64,000 bases of DNA from Marinilabilia salmonicolor JCM 21150 (GCF_000259075.1 NZ_AJKI01000021.1:124001-188000); one strand, 5' to 3'; positions 44,569 through 55,265 are shown, counted from the first letter of the stretch. Numbers and translations are program-made. Notes: generated from the sequence alone by a model not told the origin.

Positions 44569-45402
44569 TTAATCTCTTGCTAACAAATCTGAAGGTCTTA
44601 CAAATTCAATTTTCTGATCTGATTTGCAAAGATGCTCTAGCATATAGAAAAAATTTGCTCTGTTCTCCTTTTTGTTTTTAAAGCTAAACATCAATGGATG
44701 TGCACTTAAAGTATAGGTAGGAAAATTTGTTCTAAGGATGTAATCGGTTACTTGCTTCCCAAAACCGGGATAGTGATTTTCCAATAGCAAAATATCTTTA
44801 TAGTAAAAGATTCTTCCGGTCATCTTAGTGCTCCGAAATCCAAGTTTGTGAAGAACATTGGAGTAGGATACTCTCACCCATTTATAGTTTTTGTCCTTCA
44901 ACAACCTGATTAAGGCTTCATTGTCACCCGTTGCAGCAAAAGGGAATATTCGTCGGTCTCCCAAACTAAAAGCCCCCCTCCGCATCCATGTCATTGGCCG
45001 GTTGTGAGGAGGAACAAAACCAACCACATTCTGCTTCCCTTCAATGGCCCTTTCCAGAGTATTCTTACTCCTTTCCAAACTTTTTTCCACTTGCTTCACT
45101 TCAAATAATGGAATCCACTCATGTCTCCATGAATGAGAAGCTATTTCGTGTCCACGACTATAGATTTCTTTAATTAATTCCGGGAAAGTATAAGGATATA
45201 AACCTTCTTCTGCAGAAAAACCAGTAACAGCAAAACAACATTTTACATCATACTGATCCAGAACGTCAAGAATAACCCTCAGATTTGCAATTTCACTTTC
45301 CAAAGTTTTAAAATGAAAATTATAAGGCAAACTGGAATTTATTAACCCAATCGGTCCATCAAAATCCCAGATAAGCACAATTTTCTTCTTAAATATTTTC
45401 AT
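44569..45402 (-). CDS. Polysaccharide deacetylase (NodB-like)
   Basis: The 277-residue protein has no signal peptide. NodB motif 1 is seen as IWDFDGPIG (metal Asp), motif 2 as GHEIASHSWRHEW with the H-x3-H metal ligands, motif 3 around VGFVPPHNRPMTW. It would remove N-acetyl groups from a cytoplasmic lipid-linked sugar or a small precursor. Its start overlaps the GNAT gene end by 14 bases. Confidence 0.85.
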   Translation of the reverse strand: MKIFKKKIVLIWDFDGPIGLINSSLPYNFHFKTLESEIANLRVILDVLDQYDVKCCFAVTGFSAEEGLYPYTFPELIKEIYSRGHEIASHSWRHEWIPLFEVKQVEKSLERSKNTLERAIEGKQNVVGFVPPHNRPMTWMRRGAFSLGDRRIFPFAATGDNEALIRLLKDKNYKWVRVSYSNVLHKLGFRSTKMTGRIFYYKDILLLENHYPGFGKQVTDYILRTNFPTYTLSAHPLMFSFKNKKENRANFFYMLEHLCKSDQKIEFVRPSDLLARD

Positions 45403-46390
45403 CCGAATCCCTTAATGTATAATAAAAATATCTTTGACTTATTTTCTGGGCAAGCTCTAAATTTTCAGTATAATAGATTATTATTGTATCCGTCTTATAT
45501 TTAATAGCAACAGGCTTTAGCTCATGGAACCGCATTTCTTTCTCGTTATTTAAAAAATTAATTCTATTCAAAGGCATGCCTTTTCCCTTTTCTAAGATAA
45601 AGGAAATTATTTTAGTTATATGCCTTTTATCTGACAATTGAAGATCCGTAATAAAAAAAGTGCCGCCCATATAATATCCGGAAAAATAAGTTTCATGCCC
45701 TTTCAACTGGAACACTTTTATTCCGGGATAATAATCTTTAAAGCTGAAATAACGCCATTGATAAAAAGCCTGATCTATGTAAACAGACAGCCTATTGCTT
45801 TTAAATCTGTCTTTAAAAATGTCATTTAACCGTTCGGGTGATATTTCCAGCATTTGGAAAAGAGATGAGACTTCCTTAACAGAGAAAAAATTCAGAAAAG
45901 GATTTTTCACTTTATTCAAAGCGTTTATATTTATGCCTTTCATTTTTAAAGGAGTTCCTATATGATAAGGAATAAAATATCTATGAGCACTAAGTGTTTT
46001 TTTATAGCCATTTCTCAACATGGAAATTTCTGCCGCAGGACTTGGGTCACTCCCCAGTGTTAGTATCTTTTGAACATGGGCATTTTCATATAGTTTAGCC
46101 GCAATTCCTTTTCCCCTGCAATTCTTATGAACCATCAAATCACAGGCCCACTGAGCCTCTATTATTTCATTATCCACAAGCAATTTGCAGGGAATCAACC
46201 CAAGTTGACCCACCACTTCTCCATTTAATATTGCTAGCTTAAATGATGGCATTTCGGTTCCTTTCCGGCCCCTGAACTTCCAGTAAATATAATCGGGATT
46301 TCGCCTTTTCCTTCTTGTACCAAACATTACCGAAGCAAATTCGTAGTGTACTTTCTCGTATTCCGGAGAATAATTTACAATTTCAACCAT
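45389..46390 (-). CDS. GNAT family N-acetyltransferase
   Basis: The 333-residue protein has an N-terminal GNAT fold (about 1-140), with LAILNGEVVGQLGLIPCKL and the acetyl-CoA loop CRGKGIAAKLYENA. The C-terminal half (150-333) is a second, diverged GNAT-like half as in FemAB/GNAT fusion proteins. It probably acylates an amino sugar of the repeat unit. It precedes the deacetylase gene with an overlap. Confidence 0.82.
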   Translation of the reverse strand: MVEIVNYSPEYEKVHYEFASVMFGTRRKRRNPDYIYWKFRGRKGTEMPSFKLAILNGEVVGQLGLIPCKLLVDNEIIEAQWACDLMVHKNCRGKGIAAKLYENAHVQKILTLGSDPSPAAEISMLRNGYKKTLSAHRYFIPYHIGTPLKMKGININALNKVKNPFLNFFSVKEVSSLFQMLEISPERLNDIFKDRFKSNRLSVYIDQAFYQWRYFSFKDYYPGIKVFQLKGHETYFSGYYMGGTFFITDLQLSDKRHITKIISFILEKGKGMPLNRINFLNNEKEMRFHELKPVAIKYKTDTIIIYYTENLELAQKISQRYFYYTLRDSDENI

Positions 46391-46429
46391 AAAGCATTTA
46401 ATTACTGTAAAACAATTAAATCGCTAAGT

Positions 46430-47452
46430 TCAATTGCTGTTTTCAAACAATTGTTTCCATTGGTGCCTTACCACTGCCCAATCAAAAGTTTCCGCCTTAC
46501 GACGAGCATTAGATGCCAACACTTGTCCGGTTTCAGAATTATCAATAATTTTTAAAATTGCACTCGCCATCTGTTTAACATTGCCTCTTGAAACCAATAT
46601 CCCTTCCTTTTCATTCTCCACCAAATACGAAATACCGCCCACATCGGTAGTAACCACAGGCAACCCAAGAGCCATTGCCTCAATCACACTAACAGGTGTA
46701 TTGTCAACATGGGTTGTATTTATAAAGAAATCATATTTCTCAGCCAGGGAGTGCCAGTCGGCTTTTGACATCCATCCTGTAAAAGTCACATTTTTTTGAA
46801 CCCCCATTTCGCCGGCCTGTTCCAAACATTTCTTTTTTGAACCATCTTTATCGGGCCCAACCATACATAAATGAGCATTCGGATACTTGGTTAACAACTC
46901 TTTCAGCACCTTTATTGCCATTGTAGGATTGTATATCTTATCAAAACTACGAACCCATAACAAATACGGAGAAAACGTTTTTCTTTCACGGAACTTATAA
47001 TTTTCCAAAAAAATGTTGTTAGGGATAAACATTACATCATATCCGGCTTCGGAAAAAACATTAAAGAAATAGTTGGATGGAGCTATATTAATACTGCTTT
47101 TCCCAAAAATACTTTTACACAATACCGGATTTTTCTTTAGCCTGAAAGGAAGATTTCCCCCATGAAGAATTGGGAAATATTGCATTTTGAAGATTCTGCA
47201 TACCCAGGCGGACAATAATGCAAAATAAAAGGCCTGCTTACTGTAAACATCTATAAGAACAAAGTTGACTTTATTGCTTAGTCTGATGATGGAAAAAAGC
47301 ATATCAAATAATCGGAGTAATTTATTTTTGTATTCTGATGCAAAATAAACTTCATACCCCATATTTATTAATTGCTCACCAAGCGTTTCAATATTCGTAA
47401 CTGAAAAACCATGTTTTGATAACTTATTACCAATATATAATATCTTCCTCAT
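46430..47452 (-). CDS. Family 4 glycosyltransferase
   Basis: The 340-residue GT-B enzyme shows the C-terminal donor-site block VSVIEAMALGLPVVTTDVGGISYLV and VTFTGWMSKADWHSLAEKYDFFI. The N-terminus (KILYIGNKLSKHGFSVT) lacks the usual GGAxR motif but fits the fold. Sugar and linkage cannot be inferred. Confidence 0.9.
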   Translation of the reverse strand: MRKILYIGNKLSKHGFSVTNIETLGEQLINMGYEVYFASEYKNKLLRLFDMLFSIIRLSNKVNFVLIDVYSKQAFYFALLSAWVCRIFKMQYFPILHGGNLPFRLKKNPVLCKSIFGKSSINIAPSNYFFNVFSEAGYDVMFIPNNIFLENYKFRERKTFSPYLLWVRSFDKIYNPTMAIKVLKELLTKYPNAHLCMVGPDKDGSKKKCLEQAGEMGVQKNVTFTGWMSKADWHSLAEKYDFFINTTHVDNTPVSVIEAMALGLPVVTTDVGGISYLVENEKEGILVSRGNVKQMASAILKIIDNSETGQVLASNARRKAETFDWAVVRHQWKQLFENSN

Positions 47453-47643
47453 TCAACAATCTATTAAAACTTTAAACATGAGATATAATACAAACACGAC
47501 AAAACTGACATACAGAAATTTAATTCCTAATCCCATGACTTAGAATTTAAGCAAGCAAAAAATTAGAAGAAGAGTTCTGATTTCTCAAAAAAACAGTTCA
47601 CTTATCATTAACATTATTTCTCTGCATCTGCCGGTATCGATTT

Positions 47644-49029
47644 TTATTTAAACTGACGACTCTTTAAACTATTACCTGGCAACCCTGAATACATAAACGA
47701 AAACCCATATAGGACACCTGGCAAAGCCAATCGCATGGCAGCATGAAACATTGTAAGTAGGCTTAAAAACAAAAAAGCAACAAAAAAAGCACGGGATAAA
47801 GGAGAAGGAGTTTTAAGGAAATATAAAACCGGCAACCACACAAATGAAATTATCATAAAAATTAATCCTAACATTCCATTCTCCGAAAGCAGTCTTGAAT
47901 ATTCGGTATGAGCAGCTGCCTCGTGTCCAAAGTAAATTGCGTGCCATTTAGCTGCCATTCCATAGCCCACACCAAGAATAGGAAATTTTTTGAATGCAGC
48001 AATGTCACCTTCCATAATCTCGTCTCTTCCGGTAAGGTAACTGCTGTCTTCGGCGGGAATCCCTGTCCTCAATTCGCTGTTGGTAACACCTGTATATCTA
48101 TAAAATAAATAATTATTGGTTATTTTATTGGTGTACCAAATTGTTCCAATAAAAAAGAACAGCCCAAATATCACGTATGGCATCATCTTTATTGTTTTCC
48201 TTCTAAATGAGCTTTGCTTAACCCACAATACAATAAAAGCCATAAAGAAAGCAATTACAAACGCCATCATTCCTCCTCTTGACAGAGTGACCAGCCCCCT
48301 AATCAGCAAAATTGCTATCATGCCCCAATCAAGCCATACCAAAGGGGTAATATTCTTTCCAATAATCCGGAACAACAGTACCATCAGCAAAAACCATCCG
48401 ATCACTGTTGACACCTGGTTTGCACCAAATCCACCTGCCGCATCAGGACTAGATCCAACATATATAAACTGAAGGCCTGACAAGCCGGATTTAAGAGAAA
48501 TGACTACCACTAAAGCAAAAGCCGGAAGAAAAGCAAAACGCAATCCATTAAGATATACGTTTTCGACAACTTTGCGTTTATAGAAATACATACCGGACAA
48601 AACAAGTGTGACGGGGCCCAACAAGTTAAACATTATCATTTGGCGAAGATCCTCGGGATTAGGATCAGAAGTCAAAAACAATGCAGGAATTAATAAAAAA
48701 AACAATAAAAGAAAAATCCACGGGAAAGACCTTTTTTGATTAATTATCAATCCAACCAGCAAAATACCAATACTAAAATATTTCCCTGCTTCCCATGCAA
48801 TATTTGCTCCTGAAATCCGGTAAACAATCTCAAACCCGATAATATACAAAGCATAAAATCCAGCCCGAGCTCCCCTATCCCGATGGATTATAATATCATA
48901 AATAAAAAGAATTGTAACTGCCAGATAAAAGTACCCTGGAACTCCAGGGGCATATTTCCCGGTAATCCCTATAATGACATGGATAATAATCAATAAAAGA
49001 TGCGTGCTTTTTCTGTAAAGATCTGGCAT
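47644..49029 (-). CDS. O-antigen ligase / polymerase family protein (Wzy-like)
   Basis: The 461-residue integral membrane protein has about twelve hydrophobic segments and the Wzy_C-type periplasmic loop with GRDEIMEGDIAAFKKFPILGVGYGMA followed by AAAHTEYSRLLSENGMLGLI. It most likely polymerises undecaprenyl-linked repeat units in the Wzx/Wzy pathway, in line with the Wza/Wzc pair and the flippase of the locus. WaaL-type ligation is the alternative. Confidence 0.88.
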   Translation of the reverse strand: MPDLYRKSTHLLLIIIHVIIGITGKYAPGVPGYFYLAVTILFIYDIIIHRDRGARAGFYALYIIGFEIVYRISGANIAWEAGKYFSIGILLVGLIINQKRSFPWIFLLLFFLLIPALFLTSDPNPEDLRQMIMFNLLGPVTLVLSGMYFYKRKVVENVYLNGLRFAFLPAFALVVVISLKSGLSGLQFIYVGSSPDAAGGFGANQVSTVIGWFLLMVLLFRIIGKNITPLVWLDWGMIAILLIRGLVTLSRGGMMAFVIAFFMAFIVLWVKQSSFRRKTIKMMPYVIFGLFFFIGTIWYTNKITNNYLFYRYTGVTNSELRTGIPAEDSSYLTGRDEIMEGDIAAFKKFPILGVGYGMAAKWHAIYFGHEAAAHTEYSRLLSENGMLGLIFMIISFVWLPVLYFLKTPSPLSRAFFVAFLFLSLLTMFHAAMRLALPGVLYGFSFMYSGLPGNSLKSRQFK

Positions 49030-49097
49030 ATATTAACAGTTTGTTTAGCTTTTAGACGTAATACATTTTACATAACACTGATATCAAACCTTTATTT

Positions 49098-50267
49098 TCA
49101 AAGCAAATTGTATTTATTATTACTGTTTGGATTTAAGCCGAGAGGATTTATTATTTCCTGCTTAAGCCGCTCATTATAATAATCAAATGAGAACTTGGGA
49201 GACAAACGATTGGCTTCAAAAGCTATTTCCCTCAATTGGGGTTCGGAGACAATTTTCAATATTCTATTTGCCAACTCATCAGCAATTTTTTCATCATAAT
49301 CAACGATATATCCGTTTTTTCCATCAAAAATATATTGCCCCAGACTTGAAACATTAGAAACTAATGGGATGCACCCATAATTGGCAGCTTCTGCCACCAC
49401 TTTAGGAAATCCTTCAGAGGCTGAAGGCAATAAAAAAACATGGCTTTTTTCGAGAATTTCCCCTACTTTATCCCGGCTCATAAAACCATGGAAAAAAACC
49501 GATATTTCAATCCCTTTACTTTGCTCAACAAAGACTTCTTTTTCAGGCCCGTCACCTACAAAATGAATTCCGGCAATCCGATTGTGAAAACCTATTTTTT
49601 TTAATGCGCTCAAAATATGACCGACCCCTTTTGCACTTTCCAGTCGCCCCACAAAACAAAAAGTCAAAGAACCACTGTAATCCTTTTTTTCAAAAACAGT
49701 CCTGCCCTCTTTTATCTCTTCTTCAGTAAGACAAGGATTCTCAAAAGTAACACAATGTTTTTTTTGATTTGGCCACTTACCATTTATGGTAACTTGTTGC
49801 CCGCTAAAATTACGGAGCATTGCTCTTTGGATACGATAACCGGCAGGGGGGTTTTCCTGCATCCAGTTCCCTGCATACTTAAACCAACCCGGCTTTCCGG
49901 AAAACCATTTCAACCATGGAATCATATACAATCCGATACCGGTTGGAGCTCTAAATTGGTAAACATCTCCTTCCTTCAAAACGCTCCGTACAATTCTTAA
50001 ATTTGCAGGCGCTGTTTTCAAAACACTCACTTTTGCCCAAAGACTCTCTCCTCCCGAAGGAGAGATAGGCACAAAGCGAATAGAATCTTTCATCTTATAG
50101 GGTATTGCACTTTGCGGCGCTTTGTCTTTATGAAGAGGGGCACAATGATAAATAAGCTCAAAAATTTGAGTCAGATGATCTATTTCTCTTATTGTAGGGC
50201 CCCAACCGACCAATTCCCCATCTGAGGAGATATAATGTTCGGTATGAGAAATAATAACAAGTTTCAT
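49098..50267 (-). CDS. Family 4 glycosyltransferase
   Basis: The 389-residue GT-B enzyme carries FCFVGRLESAKGVGHIL (start of the C-terminal domain), FLLPSASEGFPKVVAEAANYGCIPLVSNVSSL (donor-site E-x7-E) and FDGKNGYIVDYD. Acceptor and sugar unknown. Confidence 0.9.
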   Translation of the reverse strand: MKLVIISHTEHYISSDGELVGWGPTIREIDHLTQIFELIYHCAPLHKDKAPQSAIPYKMKDSIRFVPISPSGGESLWAKVSVLKTAPANLRIVRSVLKEGDVYQFRAPTGIGLYMIPWLKWFSGKPGWFKYAGNWMQENPPAGYRIQRAMLRNFSGQQVTINGKWPNQKKHCVTFENPCLTEEEIKEGRTVFEKKDYSGSLTFCFVGRLESAKGVGHILSALKKIGFHNRIAGIHFVGDGPEKEVFVEQSKGIEISVFFHGFMSRDKVGEILEKSHVFLLPSASEGFPKVVAEAANYGCIPLVSNVSSLGQYIFDGKNGYIVDYDEKIADELANRILKIVSEPQLREIAFEANRLSPKFSFDYYNERLKQEIINPLGLNPNSNNKYNLL

Positions 50268-50354
50268 TTATCAGAATTTTGTTTTGCTGCAGTCCGGGAT
50301 TACATCGGAAAAGAATAAAATTCTTTTCCTCATTTCCTCTTCTCCATTTTGAAT

Positions 50355-51491
50355 TTAGGTATCCAACCCTTCAAATACAGCAAGATACTTCTCAACTATT
50401 ACAGCCCAATCGTGTTTTTTTGCCCACTCAAATGCATGCTGCGAAAAGACCTCTCTATCATTGATTATTTCCTGCACTCTTTCGGCTATTTCAACCGAAT
50501 CATTACCATCTACTAAAAAGCCGTTAAATCCTGACTCTATTGCATCATCAATACCGCATCCTGAAGCTCCCACTGCAGGAACCTTAAAAAAGTTAGCTTC
50601 CAGAATAACAATCCCAAAACCTTCCACATCCCCATCATTTTGGTTTTCACTTAAAATCAAAAAGCAATCGGCCAGAGCATAGGCCCCGGCTAAATCTTCC
50701 CGTTTGGGAAGCCGTCCATGAAAAGTAACATATTGATCGACATTCAGTGACTGTGCCAGCCTTTCGAATTCAGCCTTACAGGAAGGCAATCCAACAACAT
50801 GATAATGTACTTCAGGCATGCGCTTAATTATTTCAGGCATCGCCTTTATTACACGATGCTGACCTTTTCGATAAGTTACATTCCCTACAGTAAGCAATAC
50901 AGGGTCACCTTTCAATTTGAGGCTGCTGACTTCCCTTTTTTGATTTAATGCCTGAAATTCGGTTATATCGATTCCATTTTCTATAATCTTAAAAGGTTTT
51001 CTCTGCAATTTGGGTGTAAGCAGTGAATGAGTAAAATGCGATACAGGAACAATATAATCCAACCGAGAAATGCCCCAGTCTGTGATAGCCCTGTAAATCC
51101 TATTATTCATTTGTACTTCTGAACCATGCAAAACCCCTAATGACTTAATTTTCACTCCCAGGGTCTTCAAAACAGCACACAACCACAATGAGAATTTTCC
51201 TGAAAAAATGGCTCCGTCAAATTTTTTAGAAAAAACCAGCTTAAACAAAAACCATAAACGCAGAAAGTAGGTAAAAACCCAGATCCGTAGTACTCTACGG
51301 ACTTTTATTTGCGGGGGTAACGATTGATCAAAATCCAGAACCTCCTGTCTGCCGGCATAATTTGAATCGGCCAGAACATTTACTTCAATCCCCCGCCGGG
51401 CCAGATATTTAGCCAGAGAATAAGCATGATTTCCAATGCCCCCCGGTCCTGGTGGAAATTCGGAAGCAACCAGTAAAACTTTCTTAATCAT
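50355..51491 (-). CDS. Family 4 glycosyltransferase
   Basis: The 378-residue GT-B protein has the acceptor-side loop EFPPGPGGIGNHAYSLAKYL, VLLTVGNVTYRKGQHRVIKAM and the donor motif GFGIVILEANFFKVPAVGASGCG. It overlaps the upstream GT2 gene by 4 bases (ATGA), indicating coupled translation. Confidence 0.92.
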   Translation of the reverse strand: MIKKVLLVASEFPPGPGGIGNHAYSLAKYLARRGIEVNVLADSNYAGRQEVLDFDQSLPPQIKVRRVLRIWVFTYFLRLWFLFKLVFSKKFDGAIFSGKFSLWLCAVLKTLGVKIKSLGVLHGSEVQMNNRIYRAITDWGISRLDYIVPVSHFTHSLLTPKLQRKPFKIIENGIDITEFQALNQKREVSSLKLKGDPVLLTVGNVTYRKGQHRVIKAMPEIIKRMPEVHYHVVGLPSCKAEFERLAQSLNVDQYVTFHGRLPKREDLAGAYALADCFLILSENQNDGDVEGFGIVILEANFFKVPAVGASGCGIDDAIESGFNGFLVDGNDSVEIAERVQEIINDREVFSQHAFEWAKKHDWAVIVEKYLAVFEGLDT

Positions 51492-52837
51492 AAAAACTCA
51501 ATTAAAGCTCCCTCTTTCAACATTTTAGATGCCCTGCGCCAGCTCATATAAACCTGAAGCCCAAAAATCGGGAAGAGAAGAACAAATACAATAACGCTTA
51601 ATAAATTATACCTGACACTTCCTTTATATTTATATGGCATAATGGAAAAAGGCACTTCCATTAGCAACAAGAGGAACGCTGTAGAGGCGCCAAAATACTT
51701 ACGTACAAGATATAAAACACTGGGAACTGGTTTAGGAGCAAACAATTTTTTGGGTCTTAACCCATCCCAACTCCCCATTTGGCGTAGTCCGCCAGATGAC
51801 ACTTTTAAATGAACACGTTTGGCCATTGGATTACTGATATTTGTAATACCCTCCAGATAACAGCGAAGGCCAAATTCACCATCTCCCATTCTTTGCTTTT
51901 CAAATTGCCGGTCGAACAGGCCCACCTTGGAAAACACTTCCCGTCGAATCAAAACATTACCTGTGTCTAACTGATCACTCCTGCTAAAAAAAGAATAATT
52001 CTCGGGAATTTTTGCGCCAACCACTGACAAAGAAACACCGGAACTAATATCAGCATCAAAAAAATCAAGACACCTCAAATGGTTTACAATCCAATCCGGA
52101 TCAACTCTGCTGTCGTCATCAAAAAGGAGTAGAAACTGACTATCACTCTCTTTAATACATCTGTTACGTGCTTTCCATAAAGCTTTCTCCTCCTGAACAA
52201 TCACTTTTAAATCTAAAGCTTTAAACTGCTTATAGAATTCCATATCAGCAGGATCTGTCTGATCGCAAACCAAAACATCAAAATTCTTATAAGTCTGTCT
52301 GGAAAGATCATTTAAAACATCTTTCAGATAAAAATAACGATTCAATGTGGGAATGATAACTGAAACTTTAGGATTTTTGCTCAGCAATGATTGTGAATCC
52401 TTAAGAAAATTATCATACTTTATATGTGAAGTATATATATTTATTTTTCTTACATTTTTGGTTTTAGCAAAAGCTCTAATTTCTTTAAATGGATTACAGA
52501 AAGAAAAAAAACGAATTACTAAAATTACCAGGGCCCAGTATTTATTAAAATACTTTCGGACAAAACGATAATTATCATCCAGTGATACTTTATCAAACTG
52601 CTTTAACGATAATCTTTCATCATTGGAAATAACCCCCTTGCAAAGAGCCTGATAAGCAGCGTCTCTCAATGCTGCTTCCCGTGAACTATACCCCTCATCA
52701 AAATCAATGTTTTTTTTTACAGATAAATCAAGCAAGTCATAGTTAACCCACAAAGGATAACTGCGGGTGCCATTTAAATTAAAATACCAGGATGGTTTAA
52801 TATATTTTATATATGGGAAAATTAAAGTTTTACGCAT
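51488..52837 (-). CDS. Family 2 glycosyltransferase with N-terminal extension
   Basis: The GT-A core starts at about residue 160 (KVSVIIPTLNRYFYLKDVL) with LLLFDDDSRVDPDWI as metal-binding region and MGDGEFGLRCYLEG. About 155 residues precede it with no recognised domain, and two C-terminal hydrophobic segments follow (AFLLLLMEVPFSIM; LLSVIVFVLLFPIFGLQV). The ATG at 52837 is chosen because the longer frame (52915) would run deep into the preceding gene; the overlap left is 8 bases. Confidence 0.87.
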   Translation of the reverse strand: MRKTLIFPYIKYIKPSWYFNLNGTRSYPLWVNYDLLDLSVKKNIDFDEGYSSREAALRDAAYQALCKGVISNDERLSLKQFDKVSLDDNYRFVRKYFNKYWALVILVIRFFSFCNPFKEIRAFAKTKNVRKINIYTSHIKYDNFLKDSQSLLSKNPKVSVIIPTLNRYFYLKDVLNDLSRQTYKNFDVLVCDQTDPADMEFYKQFKALDLKVIVQEEKALWKARNRCIKESDSQFLLLFDDDSRVDPDWIVNHLRCLDFFDADISSGVSLSVVGAKIPENYSFFSRSDQLDTGNVLIRREVFSKVGLFDRQFEKQRMGDGEFGLRCYLEGITNISNPMAKRVHLKVSSGGLRQMGSWDGLRPKKLFAPKPVPSVLYLVRKYFGASTAFLLLLMEVPFSIMPYKYKGSVRYNLLSVIVFVLLFPIFGLQVYMSWRRASKMLKEGALIEFL

Positions 52838-54014
52838 TAGAATAAAATTTATCGAACTTTTCAATTTGACGTTCAATGGTAAATTCATTTTTAATTCTTT
52901 GCCCGGCAGCTTCAATTACAATCTGTCTTTCTTCTTCAGACATTTTAACCGCATTAGCAATGGTGCCGGCCATAGCCGCAGGGTTTCTTTTAGGTACAAC
53001 TATTCCTGTTTTTTTATCAATAACATTTTCATTTAGCCCTCCTCCATTAGTAACAATACAAAAACAACCTGAAGCCTGAGCCTCAAGTACTGCGTTGCAA
53101 AATCCTTCATGAATACTTGGTTGCATATAAATGTCTGTACTTAACATCTCCAAAGAAACTTCGTTATGAGAAATATTTCCCTTGAAAGTGATATTATTTT
53201 CCAAGTCTAATTGATAGGCTGCAAATTTGAGTCTTTCATACTCAACGCCGGAACCAACAATAGTCCAATGAAAATTAATTTTAAAATCGTTTTTTAATCT
53301 GGCCATTGCCTCCATTCCATACTCAAATCCTTTGATCCAATGCAATCGTCCGACGGATAATATTTTTACAGGAGTATGGAATCTTCCATTATTTTGTTTC
53401 TGAATAAAATCAGAAACCTTTATGGAGGGGGTTATTTTATGAACCTCCGGAGAAGAACCAGAGCCTGTAATTTTCATTTTTTTTATCAAATCATCAGAAA
53501 TAACATGCACTTTATCGGTTCTTTTCCACAGCAAATCATAACACCCGGGATGCTTAAGCGGATATACCGAAATACCGAACCCTCGCAAACTAACCGCTGA
53601 CTTTGCATTAATGGCTCTTGCCACATTTTCCCTTTTAATCCCCATTGTTGCAAAACCAAAATGCAACCAATCAAGATTGTATGGCAATATATGAGCGTTG
53701 ATATATATACTCTGAATTATGGGAAAAACGGATAGCCCATCTTCCTTCTGCAATCGATAAAATTTCATAACACGTTTTGGGCATACGATCAGCAACCAAC
53801 CAATAACAAAAAATGAGAAAACAAGTTTTAAAACATAATTTGAAGGAACAGGAAATGCTTTTTTTATTATCGTGCCTTCAATTACTTCACGGCGGCGGGT
53901 ATTTCCCACAAATAAAATAAACTTATATCCTTTATTCGTTAACCCTGCTATTTTCGAACGAAAAAAAGTTTCACTGTAGCCGGGAGGGGCAGGTAGTACT
54001 AGTCCTATACGCAT
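52830..54014 (-). CDS. Family 4 glycosyltransferase
   Basis: The 394-residue GT-B enzyme shows LVLPAPPGYSETFFRSKIAGL at the N-terminus, VKILSVGRLHWIKGFEYGMEAM, and the donor motif SIHEGFCNAVLEAQASGCFCIVTNGGG. The pattern resembles colanic-acid WcaL-like transferases (PPGYSETF start). Its close relative lies at 55266, suggesting that two related sugars or linkages are made. Confidence 0.9.
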   Translation of the reverse strand: MRIGLVLPAPPGYSETFFRSKIAGLTNKGYKFILFVGNTRRREVIEGTIIKKAFPVPSNYVLKLVFSFFVIGWLLIVCPKRVMKFYRLQKEDGLSVFPIIQSIYINAHILPYNLDWLHFGFATMGIKRENVARAINAKSAVSLRGFGISVYPLKHPGCYDLLWKRTDKVHVISDDLIKKMKITGSGSSPEVHKITPSIKVSDFIQKQNNGRFHTPVKILSVGRLHWIKGFEYGMEAMARLKNDFKINFHWTIVGSGVEYERLKFAAYQLDLENNITFKGNISHNEVSLEMLSTDIYMQPSIHEGFCNAVLEAQASGCFCIVTNGGGLNENVIDKKTGIVVPKRNPAAMAGTIANAVKMSEEERQIVIEAAGQRIKNEFTIERQIEKFDKFYSNA

Positions 54015-54188
54015 AAACTCAGTGCCTGATTTGATTTATTTTTTTCCGGGTTTAGGGATTGTGCCGAAATAACTTGACGTTTTAAACTTGTTCTTTTGCC
54101 CTTTAACTTCCTTGAAAATTCATTAAATAGCCCGCTATTCGCAGTATTTTCAAGTCGTAAAAGAACAAAATAACTTCATTTAAAATGG

Positions 54189-55260
54189 TCAACTCACTTC
54201 ACTACAACCCTTTAGCAATTTGGGTAAATGATCATAAAATCCTGACAATGATAAATATTTCTTCCACAGTTCCCGGTTATCAACTTGCATACGGATAAAA
54301 TCATCAGGATGAATGGACGAATGAAAGTCAGCAAGAATCTCATCTGCTTTAGATAAGTCCCTTTCATCAATCCATACGACATGAGATTTCCAATCAATTA
54401 AATGATCATAAGGCAAAATGCAATCTGTATTAATAAAAACAGGAATTCGTCCCATCGCAAGTGATTCATAAATACGTACGGAGAAATCCCCCCCTCTTAT
54501 ACATAACACATAATCTGAGTCCCGGATATTATTATAAAAATTCGACAGCTGTGGAAAATCGTTGTTCTTCAGTAATAGCACCACCTCTGTACTTTTATCT
54601 AATAATAAAATCAGTATTTGTAATCGGGTTTCGATCAAAAACAGATAATGCTTTATTCCTTCTCAATATGAATGGGTATAAATCCTTTGGTTATGAAAGG
54701 CTTAATCTCAAATAAAATTTCAGGTTGCGGAAAACATTGGCCCCGAAAACGCCGGCATAGCGAAGTTTCGACGAAGCACCCTGTCCGCAAAATCCAACCA
54801 GTGGTTTGTCTGCCTTCTCTCTTACCTTAAAATTTCCTGAAAAGAAGCGGGCAACCGGATCGTTAAATAAAGCGAGCATGGCAAACTGCTTTTTCAAGCG
54901 CCGAGACTGATATCCACTGGGACTTAATACAATCATATCCGGATCCAAAGCAGGAACGCCAAAATCACCGGTAGTAATAGCAACTATATCTTTACCTGCA
55001 TTTTTGCTTTCATCAATAAACTGCAGGGCGTTTTGTTTACAATTATTCTGATAATAATAATTTAAGGGAAAAGGCAGTAATGAGAAATCTGCTTTATCGA
55101 TTGATTCTACCAATTCATAATGATCAAAATAGCTACCATACTTTTCTTTCAATTGATCAGATTCTACCTGTCCGCTGTAATAAAAAGGAAATAAAAAATC
55201 AACGAGTTCCTTTTTAAGTTTTGAGAACACCTCAGATTTATCGCCTATATAAACTTTCAC
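54189..55260 (-). pseudogene. Decayed exostosin family glycosyltransferase
   Basis: The first 189 codons (GTG start at 55260) encode an exostosin-like N-terminus (DFSLLPFPLNYYYQN; IAITTGDFGVPALDPDMIV; KPLVGFCGQG) and stop at 54691. Homology-like sequence continues in a second frame (KPFITKGFIPIHIE), returns to the first (RRNKALSVFDRNP...), meets an in-frame TAA at 54595-54597, goes on as KYRGGAITEEQRFSTAVEF, and then shifts at a T5 run into the last frame (FYNNIRDSDYVLCIRGGDFSVRIYESLAMGRIPVFINTDC). Three frame changes and one stop codon rule out a simple sequencing error. The gene is dead. Confidence 0.82.
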
Positions 55261-55265
55261 ATTAA

